A stretch of 64,000 nt of DNA from Amyloporia xantha (lineage: Eukaryota > Basidiomycota > Agaricomycetes > Polyporales > Adustoporiaceae), in NCBI GenBank assembly GCA_036971615.1, contig JAYKKR010000018.1:1-64000 (forward strand). The letters run 5' to 3'. The translations under genes and the position numbers were made by a program. Of the stretch, positions 44,801-54,394 are shown piece after piece. The notes beneath the pieces are model-generated. The model was not told the origin of the DNA and ran no database searches. It saw nothing but the letters and a program-made list of their open reading frames with translations. The stretch's first letter is position 1, and each line of letters opens with the position of its first letter.

Positions 44801-46510
44801 TGACGCGACATGTGCTCCAGCAAGACATCCTGGTACGGAATGAATCCGTTGGATGGCTGAGAGAATATTGACGTGCCCTGTCTTTCCTGGCGGGGATTGT
44901 CTCGAAACCAGTTTTCCGAGATCGACGGGTCCATGTGAGACTCAATGTGCTTGTATATCGCGGTCAGATCGAGCGCACCACAGACTCGGTGTATCAACTT
45001 GGTCATTTTATCGATGCATATATGCAGTGACTGGCGGAGCTTAGACAACGACACCGCGTGACCGTCGATAGACACGGTACTCATGGAAAGGTCCCAGTTG
45101 AATCGTGGAATACCTGACTCGGCGTAGGACAACGCCGAAGTGAGGCTCATGTTCTGTCTCAACATGGTAAACAGGGTTTGTTGGCCATCCACGATGTAGT
45201 TTTCGAGACTCTCGTAGACTCTGTAAGCGGTCGGTAAGCACGGTAAACACCTCATGTAAAGACAAAAATACTGACTTGAAGTCGTTCATGCCGAATCGCG
45301 GCTTGAGCATGATAATCTCAAGCGCAACACTGGCACGAAAGCACCACTGAGCTTTGGAAATGTTGGGCGGGATACGGGACACACGCTGCATGTTGCCCGA
45401 AGAATCCGCCAGGTGGTAAGTTACCAAGAACATGGTGAACAAGTCGCGCCATTCGACCTGGAGAAACCCTTCGCTGGCGTGGATAAGCAGCACCATGACC
45501 AGCCTGTGAACGGCTTGCGCGCATGCCAATTCAGTCGAGCGTTCGTCAATCAGAACCGCCCATAATTCGCCAAGGGCGTGCGTGTGCGCGGGGGCAAAAT
45601 ATAGCCGAACGCTAGCCAGCGGTTGTAAATGATGGCGGAGGAGGAACATTAAAAGCGAGAAATGAAGTCCGCATATCGATTGATTGTGTCGTCTTCCTGT
45701 GGACGACGAAACGGAGACTTCTCCACTTCCGACGTCTTACTGGGCGACGCGAGACGGCGCAGGGTGATCGTCGACAGCTCCGATATGCGTGGTGCAATGG
45801 AATGGTAATAGGCGCGAACCATCGCCTCCATCCGCACAAACGGAGCTTCAGTCTCGGTATTGGCACCCAAACCGGTGGGTAGCAGCTCAGCGAGGTCAGC
45901 ATCGATGATGCAGTTTTGCCACTTTGTGTGTCTCAGCGCACTACTGCTGAGACGTGCGCTCGGCGCCTTGTACACAGTAGTACGAACATGAAGCCCGGCT
46001 TGTTCTGAATGCGCACGTATCGCCTGTAGGCAGAGATTGTCGGCGACCGGAGGGGAGACACGAACCTCAACAAACTGTCGATACTGACGCTCCTGGCTAA
46101 GGGCGTGGGCTTTGACTGAAGTGGTCTTTCGCTCAGAAACGGGAATTTGTGGGTGGTCCTTTGCATAATGCTCGAGGACACGCTTCCTGTTACTGTACAC
46201 CAATCCACATCCTGGCATGTCGCACCTACACGCATCGACGACAGTGATACCGGGAATGCGGTCAACAGGCCCGGGAAGAGGAGATCGAGGCTCGTGAGCG
46301 GACATGATCTCTAGCATAGACATGAGTATTGGCTTGGAAGGGAGCCGTTGCGCAGCCAGGTGGACGGGAGTTTTCCCTCGATGATCGACGCGGTGACGGT
46401 ACATGTAAGTGTGTCTGACAGGACTGCCACAGTCCAGGCAGATGGCAAGGTGGTACTGAGGGTCAACTCGAATACCCAGAGTCGGCGAGACGGTCGTTCT
46501 GTTCAGTGAA
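41818..46510 (-). CDS. Telomere-linked RecQ-type helicase gene
   Basis: A superfamily 2 helicase of the type found beside fungal telomeres. N-terminal fingers: AICLDCGSPVRHTYMYRHRV, then CRCDMPGCGLVYSNRKRVLEH. Intron 45221-45275 (GTCAGT...ACAG) joins the main exon. In that exon (codon 1 at 45255) residues ~200-400 show GGGARGTEC, RDWRQLM, HGKDAANAHYA, a layout like a tyrosine recombinase (Arg, Arg, His, Tyr380). Helicase motifs follow: Walker A ATGAGKS 543-549, VEEAHH 635-640 (EEAH instead of DEAH), SAS 668-670, CFGEGLDEP 796-804, QQQSGRSGRAG 821-831. Intron 42496-42546 joins a Cys/His-rich C-terminus (CVHCWVQGEHD, WPYCFMCWVPF, CPYHG). One-base frame changes at about 45655 (AAAA run) and 46480. 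Role in telomere recombination is inferred from the family. Confidence 0.85.
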
Positions 46511-47415
46511 TGTCAAGGAAACGAACGTGTCCAAGTGGTGGTGCTCCACCGCAGGGTCCCCATCGGGTTGGGCCTCGTCGACTGCATCTTGGTCCCCTTC
46601 GTCGTCAGATGGGTCCTCCATAGACATACCAAAGAGCTGACCAGCGACGTCGTCGTCCGAATCACCATTAGAAGGTGGCGTCGTCGTTGTGGTCGTCGTC
46701 GTCGTCGTGGTGGTCGTCGTCGTCCTCTGAGTCCAACTCTACAACAGGCGCATGTTCCGGCTCCTCTTTGGGATCCTGCTGCATGACATCGGCCATGTTG
46801 ACATCTTCGTCGACGTCGTCGTGAACAGGCAAAGCGTAGTGATGTTCGTCTTCATAAGGTGGTGGCGGGTCCGCCGGATCATCCACCGGCATCGGTTCAT
46901 CACCAGCGGACGCGAGGACGGTTGTGGCTTGTGTATGCGAGGACGACGCTGAAGCTGACGTCAAGACGGCGAGCGCAGACGACGTGACGGTGTCGCGGGG
47001 CGGAACCCAGTCCTGGACGTCGGCAGCCGGTGGGTCCGGGGACTTGTCATCGTCGGTGGGATGTTTGGTCGAGCGCGAGAGGGAGAGGAGTTGGTAATAC
47101 GAGAGTCTCGCGTGTCCCGGCCGCCCACAGGGACAGGGGAACATACGAGTGGTGGGATCCCGTGAAACCCTATAGCTGTCGCCTGGGTGAACGACGAAAA
47201 TGAGCGGTTGCAGCAAAGAGAAACAACATGCACTAACCATCGTACTTGAGGGTGCATTCCGCATTGTGAAAATCGCGGGTGTGGTGATTGTCGTTCGTGT
47301 TGGCGGGTATATGCGGGCGGGGGCAGTCGGCCTGTGTGCACCTGTAAGACTTGTTAGATGCGCATATATGCGTGGGTAAAGCAGCATACATGCGGGCAGG
47401 ACGTTGTTTAGGCAT
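46511..47415 (-). CDS. Zinc-binding, acidic N-terminal exons, probably of the helicase gene
   Basis: MPKQRPARM at 47415 is followed by a 48-nt intron with GTATGC...TTACAG ends, then CTQADCPRPHIPANTNDNHH and FHNAECTLKYD, a Cys/His cluster. A GTTAGT...CTATAG intron (about 47170-47237) leads to RMFPCPCGRPGHARLSYYQL and a long disordered acidic region with PVDDPADPPPPYEDEHH and Asp/His tracts. A GAC/GTC microsatellite near 46670-46730 contains a likely slip, after which DSDDDVAGQLFGMSMEDPSD runs toward the helicase zinc fingers. I think these exons belong to the helicase gene, but they could be a separate small gene. The microsatellite makes any consensus frame unreliable. Confidence 0.45.
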
Positions 47416-48359
47416 GGTTAGACGTTGAAAAAAGGGGAAGGGTCGGTTTTGCGGGGCTCGGGGGGGAGAGAAAAAGTTGGCAATGGTTTGCCGAGCGTGG
47501 TATGCAATGAAATTATCGCATCCACGCGTGACTTGATGCCGATGTAGCAAACGGTATGCGATTAAATTATCACATCCGCATGGGACAGTACCGGGGGATG
47601 TGGTGGTAGTGGAGAGAAAGACGGAGGGGAAAAGAAGGTGCAGACCTGTACTTTGACGGGGCAGCGACACGGTCACATGATCAAGGGCAAACGCGTCCGG
47701 GTTCGATGAGGACTTGGCAGCAGTCGGGCGGGGTGAGTGTGGGATCACGTGCAAGCCTGTCAAACTTAGCACGCGATACGTACGGGTTATATGCTGTTGG
47801 ATGTTAGTGGGCAATGGCCTGGTAGAACGGGAATGGCGAGTGTATGGGACATGTACTCGGCGATGTCCCAACAGCGTACATGCCGTGCGACCAGCAGCAT
47901 AGCGCCGCTTGTGGCCTTATACAAGGTTGGACAACGCGATTGTATTGAAAACGACCGATACAACGAATGTACATCCAATGCTACCCCAACAACCATTTTA
48001 CAAGGTAGAGGGACGGAGTGCATAGAAGATGTTTCCCATGCGGGATTGCCTCCGGATGTCATATCAGATACAGGAGAAATAATGAGGATAATGAGGAATA
48101 AGGCGAGGAGATGGTACGATATGCGGGATGCGGCTGCGGCAGAGACGCTAGTACGAGACAAAAAATGGCAGGCAGAAGGGCAATATCGAACTAAGAGAGC
48201 AAGGTTCACAGATCGCAACGTAGTACACGATAATACGCAGTACAGCGTTGCAACAGACAAAGTGGCTACCGAGGCTCTGCCTTAGTCGCCAAGTGTATAG
48301 CAGCGGTCATAATGCTGTGCTCAAATAAAAGAGATAACGGACACAAAAGTGCGCACACT
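47416..48359. other. No convincing gene
   Basis: A plus-strand frame at 47791-48285 lacks splice context and paralogues. Direct repeats ATGCAATGAAATTATCGCAT and ATGCGATTAAATTATCACAT lie near 47500-47575. A CACGTG is at 47746-47751. Probably the upstream region of the helicase gene. Confidence 0.45.
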
Positions 48360-49210
48360 GGCCGTGTAAATACACGGCGCAGCTTGTCAGAGAGGTTCGG
48401 CGGCGTAGAGTAATGAGTGACATAGTATCAAACGAACAGGCGGTCTGCAGGATAAAGCGAGTGAAGGCGACTTAGATTAGCAGGCGGGGGGTGTGTGTGC
48501 AACGTGCTGGCTGTGTGAATACACTGCGCAGCGGGAGGATTGTGGCGAAAGCTACGCTGGCTGTGTAAATACACTGCGCAGCGGGAGGATTGTGGCGGGA
48601 GCGACCACGCGGCTGTGTAAGCAACACAGCACAGCGGTGTGATTGTGGCGGAGCAGCATCAAGAGGGCAGTAGTACGGTGAGCATAGTGACTGCCTGCTG
48701 GGGCCAGTACAGTCACGGAAAGAGGCAGTGGAAGACAGCGCGACTGGCTATGTGAATACACGGCGCAGCGCAGGAGGGCGTCACTGCCAGTGAGTGCTGC
48801 CGAAGAGAGAGCCGGTGGTGCAGCGAAAGTGTCCAGTACGCAAGTCGCAGGTTTGCCGTAGTGGGTATATAGATGGAGGTAGCTGGAAGAGGCTCGCTGG
48901 CTGTGTAAATACACGGCGCAACGCAGGAGGCCGTGACTGAGTGCTGCAGGAGAGAGAGCCGGTGGTGCGGCGAAAGTGTCGAGTACCCAAGTCACGGGTT
49001 TGCCGTACATAGCCAATGGCTGTATATCCGTATTGAAAGAGCTGGAAATGACTCGCTGCCTGTGTGAATACACGGCGCAGCGGCAGGAGGGTCGAGATGT
49101 AGCAGGGGCGAGCGCGTCCAGTCCAGGGTTAGTCGCACAGAACAAGTGGGTATATGCACTTCGAAAGAACCGGAAAAGGCTCACGGCCCATGTAAATACA
49201 CGGTGCAGTG
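48360..49210. repeat. Degenerate subtelomeric satellite, eight core copies
   Basis: A core GGCTGTGTAAATACACGGCG or a close variant occurs at about 48360, 48509, 48559, 48611 (diverged), 48746, 48899, 49058 and 49185. Spacing is about 50 bp for copies 2-4 and 126-160 bp elsewhere. The longer units also share GGTGGTGCAGCGAAAGTGTC and GTTTGCCGTA. The core contains the inverted repeat GTGTA-AA-TACAC. The array ends about 440 bp before the retroelement. Confidence 0.85.
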
Positions 49211-49647
49211 GCGGGAGGGTGGCGGTAGTGCAGAAGGAGTGTGGAAACCGCATTGGGAAGGGGAGGTGGCACGGGCGCTTAGCGTACTCGACGAAGATTG
49301 CTAACCTGTGAAACAACCACGCAACCGTTCGGGTCGTGCGGGGGCTTAAAATGACCGTAAGGATCAGTATAATGCGGCGCAACATCGGCGCAAGTCGGCG
49401 GTTGCGCGGGGGTTGCACGAGAAAGCCATCACTGACCTTACCGCGCGTGTGAGAAAGTCTCCCTTTCTCCCGGCCTACCGGCGTCCAACCGCGGACCCAA
49501 TCATCAACGCCGGAAAACCGCCGTATAGATTCGAGGTCGGCGGTCATTTTGAGATAGTCGCGGGGACCGGCGGTGCGGAACTGATCGTGGCGCAAATCGA
49601 TCTTTCCGGATTTGCCGTTAGTAAGAACCGGCGGTCGGCCTATGAGT
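49211..49647. other. Flank between satellite and retroelement
   Basis: A plus-strand frame of 78 codons (49413-49649) has no recognisable feature. A GTCGGCGG/CGGCGG-type word recurs several times. Nothing else is seen. Confidence 0.45.
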
Positions 49648-50188
49648 AGCCAGGTGCGTAGTCCTTAATGCAATTAGCGCCGGGGTAACGTGATTCAGTC
49701 ACGTGACATGGGGCGTCTAATATACGCGCTCGATGACGTCATGTTCCAGGCCCGCCTGGGCCGTGACGTCAGGGGTGGCACATGTGATTGCATGAATCAC
49801 ATGCACCGGCTCGGCTACTTCGGTGTTTTCTCGGAGCGGCGGAACGCCGACGGAAGGAAGACTTGCCTTAACGGGCAACAGATCTAGGCCATGACATCAT
49901 AGTCCGATGCCACCCGAATAGCGAGTTTACGCTATTGGCTCGGACTCCTCGGCATGTATTAATAAGATATTATGCCGTCGTACCACTTTCAAAGTCGTAC
50001 GATGCGAGGTAATTCTCGCTTGACTAAGCAAGGGCCTGATGAGTCTATATAAGACGAAATGGGTCGGTGTTGTAAACTCAGCACCTCATTGCCCAGCTCT
50101 GTCCCCCGCTCCTCAGCAACTTCCTTCGATAAGGTCGCCTTCGGCTCCCATATCTCAGTCGTCGCTTCGTCGCTCCACCACCTAACCT
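49648..50188 (+). mobile_element. Terminal repeat (pLTR) copy 2, 5' end of the full element
   Basis: Exactly 541 bp, the same length as copy 3. It starts AGCCAGGTGCGTAGTCC and ends CACCACCTAACCT, where copies 1 and 3 run on into telomeric repeats but this copy continues CACCTCAAACG into the element. A TCACGTGAC E-box is at 49699-49707. The HHR lies at 50027-50098. Confidence 0.92.
50027..50098 (+). ncRNA. Hammerhead ribozyme (pLTR copy 2)
   Basis: Identical core and stems to copy 1: CTGATGA at 50036-50042, then GTCT/AGAC, GAAA, the long stem III and GCCC/GGGC. Predicted cleavage lies between 50090 and 50091, which would give the element transcript a 5' end at GCCCAGCTCTG, about 143 nt upstream of the ATG at 50234. 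Confidence 0.9.
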
Positions 50189-50233
50189 CACCTCAAACGA
50201 CGCACCCCCATTGAGTTTTTTCATTTCTTTACA

Positions 50234-53200
50234 ATGTCTTCGTTCAACTTCTCTGTTGGAACTCCAGCCTTCCTACGCGCCGTCTCCCCTCTCGCAGATT
50301 CTCTTCGGATCAGCAATGTGTCGGCGCAGTCAGGCGACGAGTCTCACACCTCGTTGCTATACGGCCGTCACACAGCGATTCTCGCGGCCAACACGGTCGA
50401 TGAGGTCGTTGCCATGGTGTCTTCGGACTACCGTGACGTTCTCCGGGGCCCTCTTCTTGAGATCGCCAAAACCGTCAGCAAGTGCTGTTCGGCCCGGGCC
50501 ACTCTCGCAAAGTGGGAGCACCACAAAAGTGCCGGAACGTACCCTCAGCACCTCCGCGTCGCTAAGCCGGACCTTCAGCTCACGAAGGAGTTCTCCGACT
50601 CGGTGACTGCCCTCGCGCACAAAAAGAAAGTCTCTGATGATTGGGATAAGTACTTGAGTGGCACGTTGGAGGAGTCGATCAAGGCGAAGAAAGACGACGT
50701 TGCTCACCAGGAGGGTCTCTTGAATCGAGATGTGTTGTTCCAGCAGCTCGATAATATCGTTAAGCATCGGTGGCAGGTGGTAAAGACACAGGCCATGGTA
50801 CCGAAGTTCGTTGCTTCGCCCAACGACCCTAACGAACAGGTCGTCGACGGTTGGGAGGTTTCGCCGGCATCAGTTGCCGCCTACCACGCCTGCCGCGAAG
50901 ACTTATCGGTCTACGTCTTGCGCATCCAACGTCTCGTCGAGAGTCGTGATGCTGCGTCCCGTCTCAAGCAGGACGCCAAGAAGGAGATCGCCGCTGCCGC
51001 CGACGTCGAGATGGTCGACGTTTCAGAGTCTGCCTCCGCTGGTCCGGGCCCATCTACGATGGCCTTGATCAACAAAGCAGTCGACGCGCGGTATCATAAG
51101 CTTGCGGACAAGCTCACGAAAGAGTATGCGCAGAAGCAGAAGGTAAGTCCAGGTCCCTCACTTGGCACCAAAGCCTATACGCTAATGTCGTACCTAGAAG
51201 AATGGCGGGTCGACTCAGTCCAAAGGCAAAGGGAAGGAACTCCCTCGTCCCCCGGAGGTAAAAAGGTACATCCCTCCTCCGACTCGTTCGCGCCAAAGAA
51301 GCGCAACTCAGTCATCCCTAAGCAGAAAGGCCAAGGCAATTCGCGCGGCGGGTGGGGTAAAGGCTCATCAAAAGAAGGAGCAGGCGAAGGAAAAGAAGGG
51401 GAAGGGAGGAAAGAAGGGTGGCAAGTAAGTGCGTACTATAACGATAATACATCGTTTACGCCATTGTCAGAGAATGAGGCTTTCTCGAGGACTTTTTCGT
51501 ATCAGTATGGTCGTCCCTCTTCTCTCCCGGACTGGTTGCTTTCGGTCCCGCATCCTGTAGCAGTACGTTGTGTACTTTTGAATACGCCAGTAGATGTTCT
51601 GCGCGCGTCCCAATTCAAAAGTTATGTTCATCTGTCTACCGGTGTCTCTGTCCCCCGTGAGATACAATTTCAGTTAAGTATAGGCATGAAATTCATGTTC
51701 TATGCGCCGTACAATCGTGAACTCATACGCGATGCATGGCGTGAATTCAATCGTCGTATTCATTGGCGATTGTTCTTTCACTTAACTGATCAAAATCAGT
51801 GGTTTGATCCTGAGTACGAGGTAAAATCTGAGCGAAAAGCAAAGAGAATGCCCGCACTACCGCACTACATCGAACAAGGCCTTCTCAAAGGCAGGCTGTT
51901 CGTTAACAAAACGCTAGCCAATATGCCAGAGTCGCTAGAGTCGGAAGACCACCTTAAGCCGCTCGGTCCGAATCTCCGCCAAGTTCGAGATTTCTTGAAG
52001 GCTCACGACTACATTGTGACACCTACAGACAAGAATCTGGGAATCGCGGTGTCAGAGCGCACCTGGATCATCTCCCAAACCTTGGAGGTGCTGTCAAATG
52101 CTAAGGATTATCGACCCCTTAGCAGATTAGCAGCCAACGAAATCCTTCGAGTAAAATGTGCAGAAATGAATGCGTTGGCAGACTTAACTGAGGTCTACCT
52201 AACACTTGAGGAGCCGTTTAACCTGTCAGACTTTTTGCGGTCTAAGATAACACCGGCAGGCTCGAGTAACCATCATATACCTATATTTTACGGTATACCT
52301 AAAATTCACAAATACCCTGTGAAATTTAGGCCGATAATTCCATGTCACTCGGCCATTCAAAATCCTGCGGCTAAATTCGTTTCTAAAAAACTCAAACCGA
52401 TTGTCGAATCGGCGCCAACCATTTTACATGGTACCAAACACTTGGCGATAAAATTGAGTCAACTGAAGTTGCGTCGAGACCGTCGCTGGTACATTGTTAC
52501 TGGTGACGTCGTCGCGTTCTACCCAAACATTCCTTTGGACAAATGTCTGAATATTGTCAACGAGTTATATCTTGAACATTATTGGAATGCGGATCCGGAA
52601 CGCGGCGGTGCGAATCATGCTAAGAAGGTCCAAGAAATCTTCAAGCGCTGTCTCGAGGTTGGCAACACTAGGTTGCTTACACAGTTTCAAGGTGTTTTAT
52701 ATGAGCAATTGCGCGGCCTAGCAATGGGCGTTGCGGACTCGCCGGATCTAGCTAACTTGTATGGTTGGTGGTTCGAGCGCAAGTGCGATATTATGAATAA
52801 CGATCTAGTTCCTTTCTATGGTCGTTACATCGATGATTGTTTAGCGATTGTCTACGCTTCTAGTGAACAAGAGGCGTTGGATATTATTTCTTACAATATT
52901 CACTTCGATGGCTGTGTTATTGAGTGGAATGTGTCGCACCGGTCTCAGGTGTTCCTGGACATGACGCTCTACAAAGATGAATTTGATAGATTGCAGCACA
53001 TGCCATACCGCAAAGCGGCATCCCACCAAGAAAGGATTCCATGGATATCTCATCACCCTCTCGACGTTAAGAGGGGTACCTTCATAGGGGAGATGTCACG
53101 GCTTGCCACCCTGAGTAGTACTAAGCATACTTACTTACAGGCCATGCAAGGCTTGGTCGCCTTGTACATGTGCAGGGGGTATCCCGAACAACTCGTGACT

Positions 53201-53794
53201 CATTGGCTGAAGAATAACATCTCAGAACGATGGGAAAAACGGCTCAGTGTACCGCGTGACGGCGGAGAGCCTAAGGCGTCGCAAGGCGTTCTTGTACTGA
53301 AGTCAGAGTTTAACGAGGCATGGAACTACTTTCAAGCGAAAGAGCTTGGAGACGTCATCACTGGATATTGGCGTGAGTGGTGCACACGCGCCGCCACAGG
53401 GGACTGGTCACCAGAATACCCGTACGAAGATCTGCAGTCTGGCAGAGCCTCATTCGACGCCGCGGCGAAATTCGGCAGTTGGCATGTGGGCGAGGAAACC
53501 AGATTTGTGGACATTCGTAAGACTGATATCCTAGACCGTCGCTGGTTAGTGTCTCGTAAAAGAACACGAAACTTAGCCGACATCGCAAGTGTCTGGAAAA
53601 AGATGATTCTCGAAAAGCTGGACGAGCGCGTAGTCAACGAACAATCTGCGGAAAGTTCGTCAATGGCTGCGCCTAGTGTTCAAGGCGGCTCGCAGTTGCC
53701 CTTCAGTCAGCCGGAGGAAGTCTCTGGGGTTACTGATGAAGATACCATTTATCTGCACCGTCACTCGCCGGACCCATTCGGGTGGGCTCATTAG
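50234..53794 (+). CDS. Penelope-like reverse transcriptase polyprotein, 1186 codons
   Basis: Residues 1-300 form a helical, coiled-coil-like N-terminal region; 300-400 is Lys/Gly-rich. LSIGMKFMFYAPYN (481-494) corresponds to the Penelope N-terminal motif and TPTDKNLGIAV (596-606) to its ADKG block. Reverse transcriptase motifs: KIHKYPVKFRPII (690-702), GDVVAFYPNIP (757-767, catalytic Asp758), QLRGLAMGVADSPDLANLY (825-843), YIDDCLAIV (865-873, catalytic Asp867/868), VFLDMTLY (906-913). A thumb-like region follows with HHPLDVKRGTF. The last 200 residues lack any GIY-YIG pair. The frame is open without splicing, but a strong intron-like segment at 51143-51197 changes the frame if removed. The ATG at 50234 is the first after the hammerhead cleavage site in good context (ACAATGT). 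Apparently intact, so possibly active. Confidence 0.92.
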   Translation: MSSFNFSVGTPAFLRAVSPLADSLRISNVSAQSGDESHTSLLYGRHTAILAANTVDEVVAMVSSDYRDVLRGPLLEIAKTVSKCCSARATLAKWEHHKSAGTYPQHLRVAKPDLQLTKEFSDSVTALAHKKKVSDDWDKYLSGTLEESIKAKKDDVAHQEGLLNRDVLFQQLDNIVKHRWQVVKTQAMVPKFVASPNDPNEQVVDGWEVSPASVAAYHACREDLSVYVLRIQRLVESRDAASRLKQDAKKEIAAAADVEMVDVSESASAGPGPSTMALINKAVDARYHKLADKLTKEYAQKQKVSPGPSLGTKAYTLMSYLEEWRVDSVQRQREGTPSSPGGKKVHPSSDSFAPKKRNSVIPKQKGQGNSRGGWGKGSSKEGAGEGKEGEGRKEGWQVSAYYNDNTSFTPLSENEAFSRTFSYQYGRPSSLPDWLLSVPHPVAVRCVLLNTPVDVLRASQFKSYVHLSTGVSVPREIQFQLSIGMKFMFYAPYNRELIRDAWREFNRRIHWRLFFHLTDQNQWFDPEYEVKSERKAKRMPALPHYIEQGLLKGRLFVNKTLANMPESLESEDHLKPLGPNLRQVRDFLKAHDYIVTPTDKNLGIAVSERTWIISQTLEVLSNAKDYRPLSRLAANEILRVKCAEMNALADLTEVYLTLEEPFNLSDFLRSKITPAGSSNHHIPIFYGIPKIHKYPVKFRPIIPCHSAIQNPAAKFVSKKLKPIVESAPTILHGTKHLAIKLSQLKLRRDRRWYIVTGDVVAFYPNIPLDKCLNIVNELYLEHYWNADPERGGANHAKKVQEIFKRCLEVGNTRLLTQFQGVLYEQLRGLAMGVADSPDLANLYGWWFERKCDIMNNDLVPFYGRYIDDCLAIVYASSEQEALDIISYNIHFDGCVIEWNVSHRSQVFLDMTLYKDEFDRLQHMPYRKAASHQERIPWISHHPLDVKRGTFIGEMSRLATLSSTKHTYLQAMQGLVALYMCRGYPEQLVTHWLKNNISERWEKRLSVPRDGGEPKASQGVLVLKSEFNEAWNYFQAKELGDVITGYWREWCTRAATGDWSPEYPYEDLQSGRASFDAAAKFGSWHVGEETRFVDIRKTDILDRRWLVSRKRTRNLADIASVWKKMILEKLDERVVNEQSAESSSMAAPSVQGGSQLPFSQPEEVSGVTDEDTIYLHRHSPDPFGWAH
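51143..51197 (+). other. Candidate retained intron inside the retroelement ORF
   Basis: GTAAGTCCAG at the 5' end, CTAAT branch-like sequence and TACCTAG at the 3' end give a 55-nt segment typical of this genome's introns. Removal is in phase 0 but 55 is not a multiple of three. The spliced frame stays open through a Lys-rich stretch (KKEQAKEKKGKGGKKGGK) to TAA at 51426-51428, giving a separate 379-residue protein without reverse transcriptase. A second GTAAGT donor overlaps that stop at 51425. Confidence 0.55.
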
Positions 53795-54261
53795 TACCTG
53801 CGTTGGTGAAAACTGTAGCCAGCGTGTGGGAGGGTGTGTCTGCTAGCGAGTCAGCCAGCATGTGGCTTTTATTTGTTATACTCTGGAGACTATTCTGTCG
53901 CCCGTTGGCGGTCTCCTTTACATTCTCAGAAGTGTGGAAGGCGCATAACTGGGCCTGTGCCTCTCAGGGGAGGTGCCACTTCGGTGGAGTTGCCTCTGAT
54001 GCATGGGGGGAGGGTACCACGACTACTCTTATGGATGAACTGACCCTGTGCGGCAGTCCTGCGACCGTTGTATAACTGATAATTTCATGTGCTGTATCTG
54101 GCAGCCCGCGATTCGAATGGTAGTTCCTCACGAGCTCTGATTCAGTGTCTTTCAGCTGTTTCGGAAGGGGGGAGATCAGCAACTCTTTCGCTACCTCACT
54201 TGCAATATCTTGTAAGTACCACGGTTTCTGTGTACACAACAGACGGTATTAACCGAGGCGT
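53795..54261 (+). other. 3' flank of the retroelement
   Basis: Non-coding stretch from the stop codon to the first telomere-like repeats. No polyadenylation-type A tail is present at the junction, in line with priming on telomeric DNA rather than integration of a polyadenylated copy. Confidence 0.6.
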
Positions 54262-54394
54262 TTTACCTAATTTAACCTAACCAGAACCTAACCGTGCGTA
54301 TATTCCTTAATCGGAAATACAATACTGTCGACTTATTGATGTCATAACAGTAACCTAATCTAACCGAACCTAACCTAACGGACCTAACGGTCCG
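54262..54394. repeat. Degenerate interstitial telomeric repeats (CCTAA)
   Basis: Scattered CCTAA units (TTAACCTAACCAGAACCTAACC, then a 55-bp non-telomeric stretch, then CTAACCGAACCTAACCTAACG and GACCTAACGG) separate the full element from the next pLTR. The C-rich strand orientation matches the terminal telomere, so this is a former chromosome end facing left. Confidence 0.88.

Larger units (their letters stand above)
49648..54261 (+). mobile_element. Full-length telomere-attached Penelope-like retroelement (Coprina/Athena-like)
   Basis: The element consists of a 541-bp terminal repeat with hammerhead, a 44-bp leader, one long coding region and a 467-bp 3' flank, and it abuts telomeric repeats at its 3' end. 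The reverse transcriptase has Penelope-type motifs and no GIY-YIG endonuclease. Coprina elements of basidiomycetes and Athena elements of rotifers are known endonuclease-less Penelope-like elements at telomeres; assignment near Coprina is by family knowledge. Its 5' end faces the chromosome terminus, as expected if the telomere G-overhang primed minus-strand synthesis. Confidence 0.9.

Noticed and set aside
47791..48285. Plus-strand frame of 164 codons
   Set aside because: No paralogue, no domain, poor composition and no start context; it lies in the presumed promoter of the helicase gene.
53200..53794. GIY-YIG endonuclease at the C-terminus of the retroelement protein
   Set aside because: No GIY or YIG words and no spacing of the right kind were found in residues 1000-1186; the region reads as an element-specific C-terminal extension.
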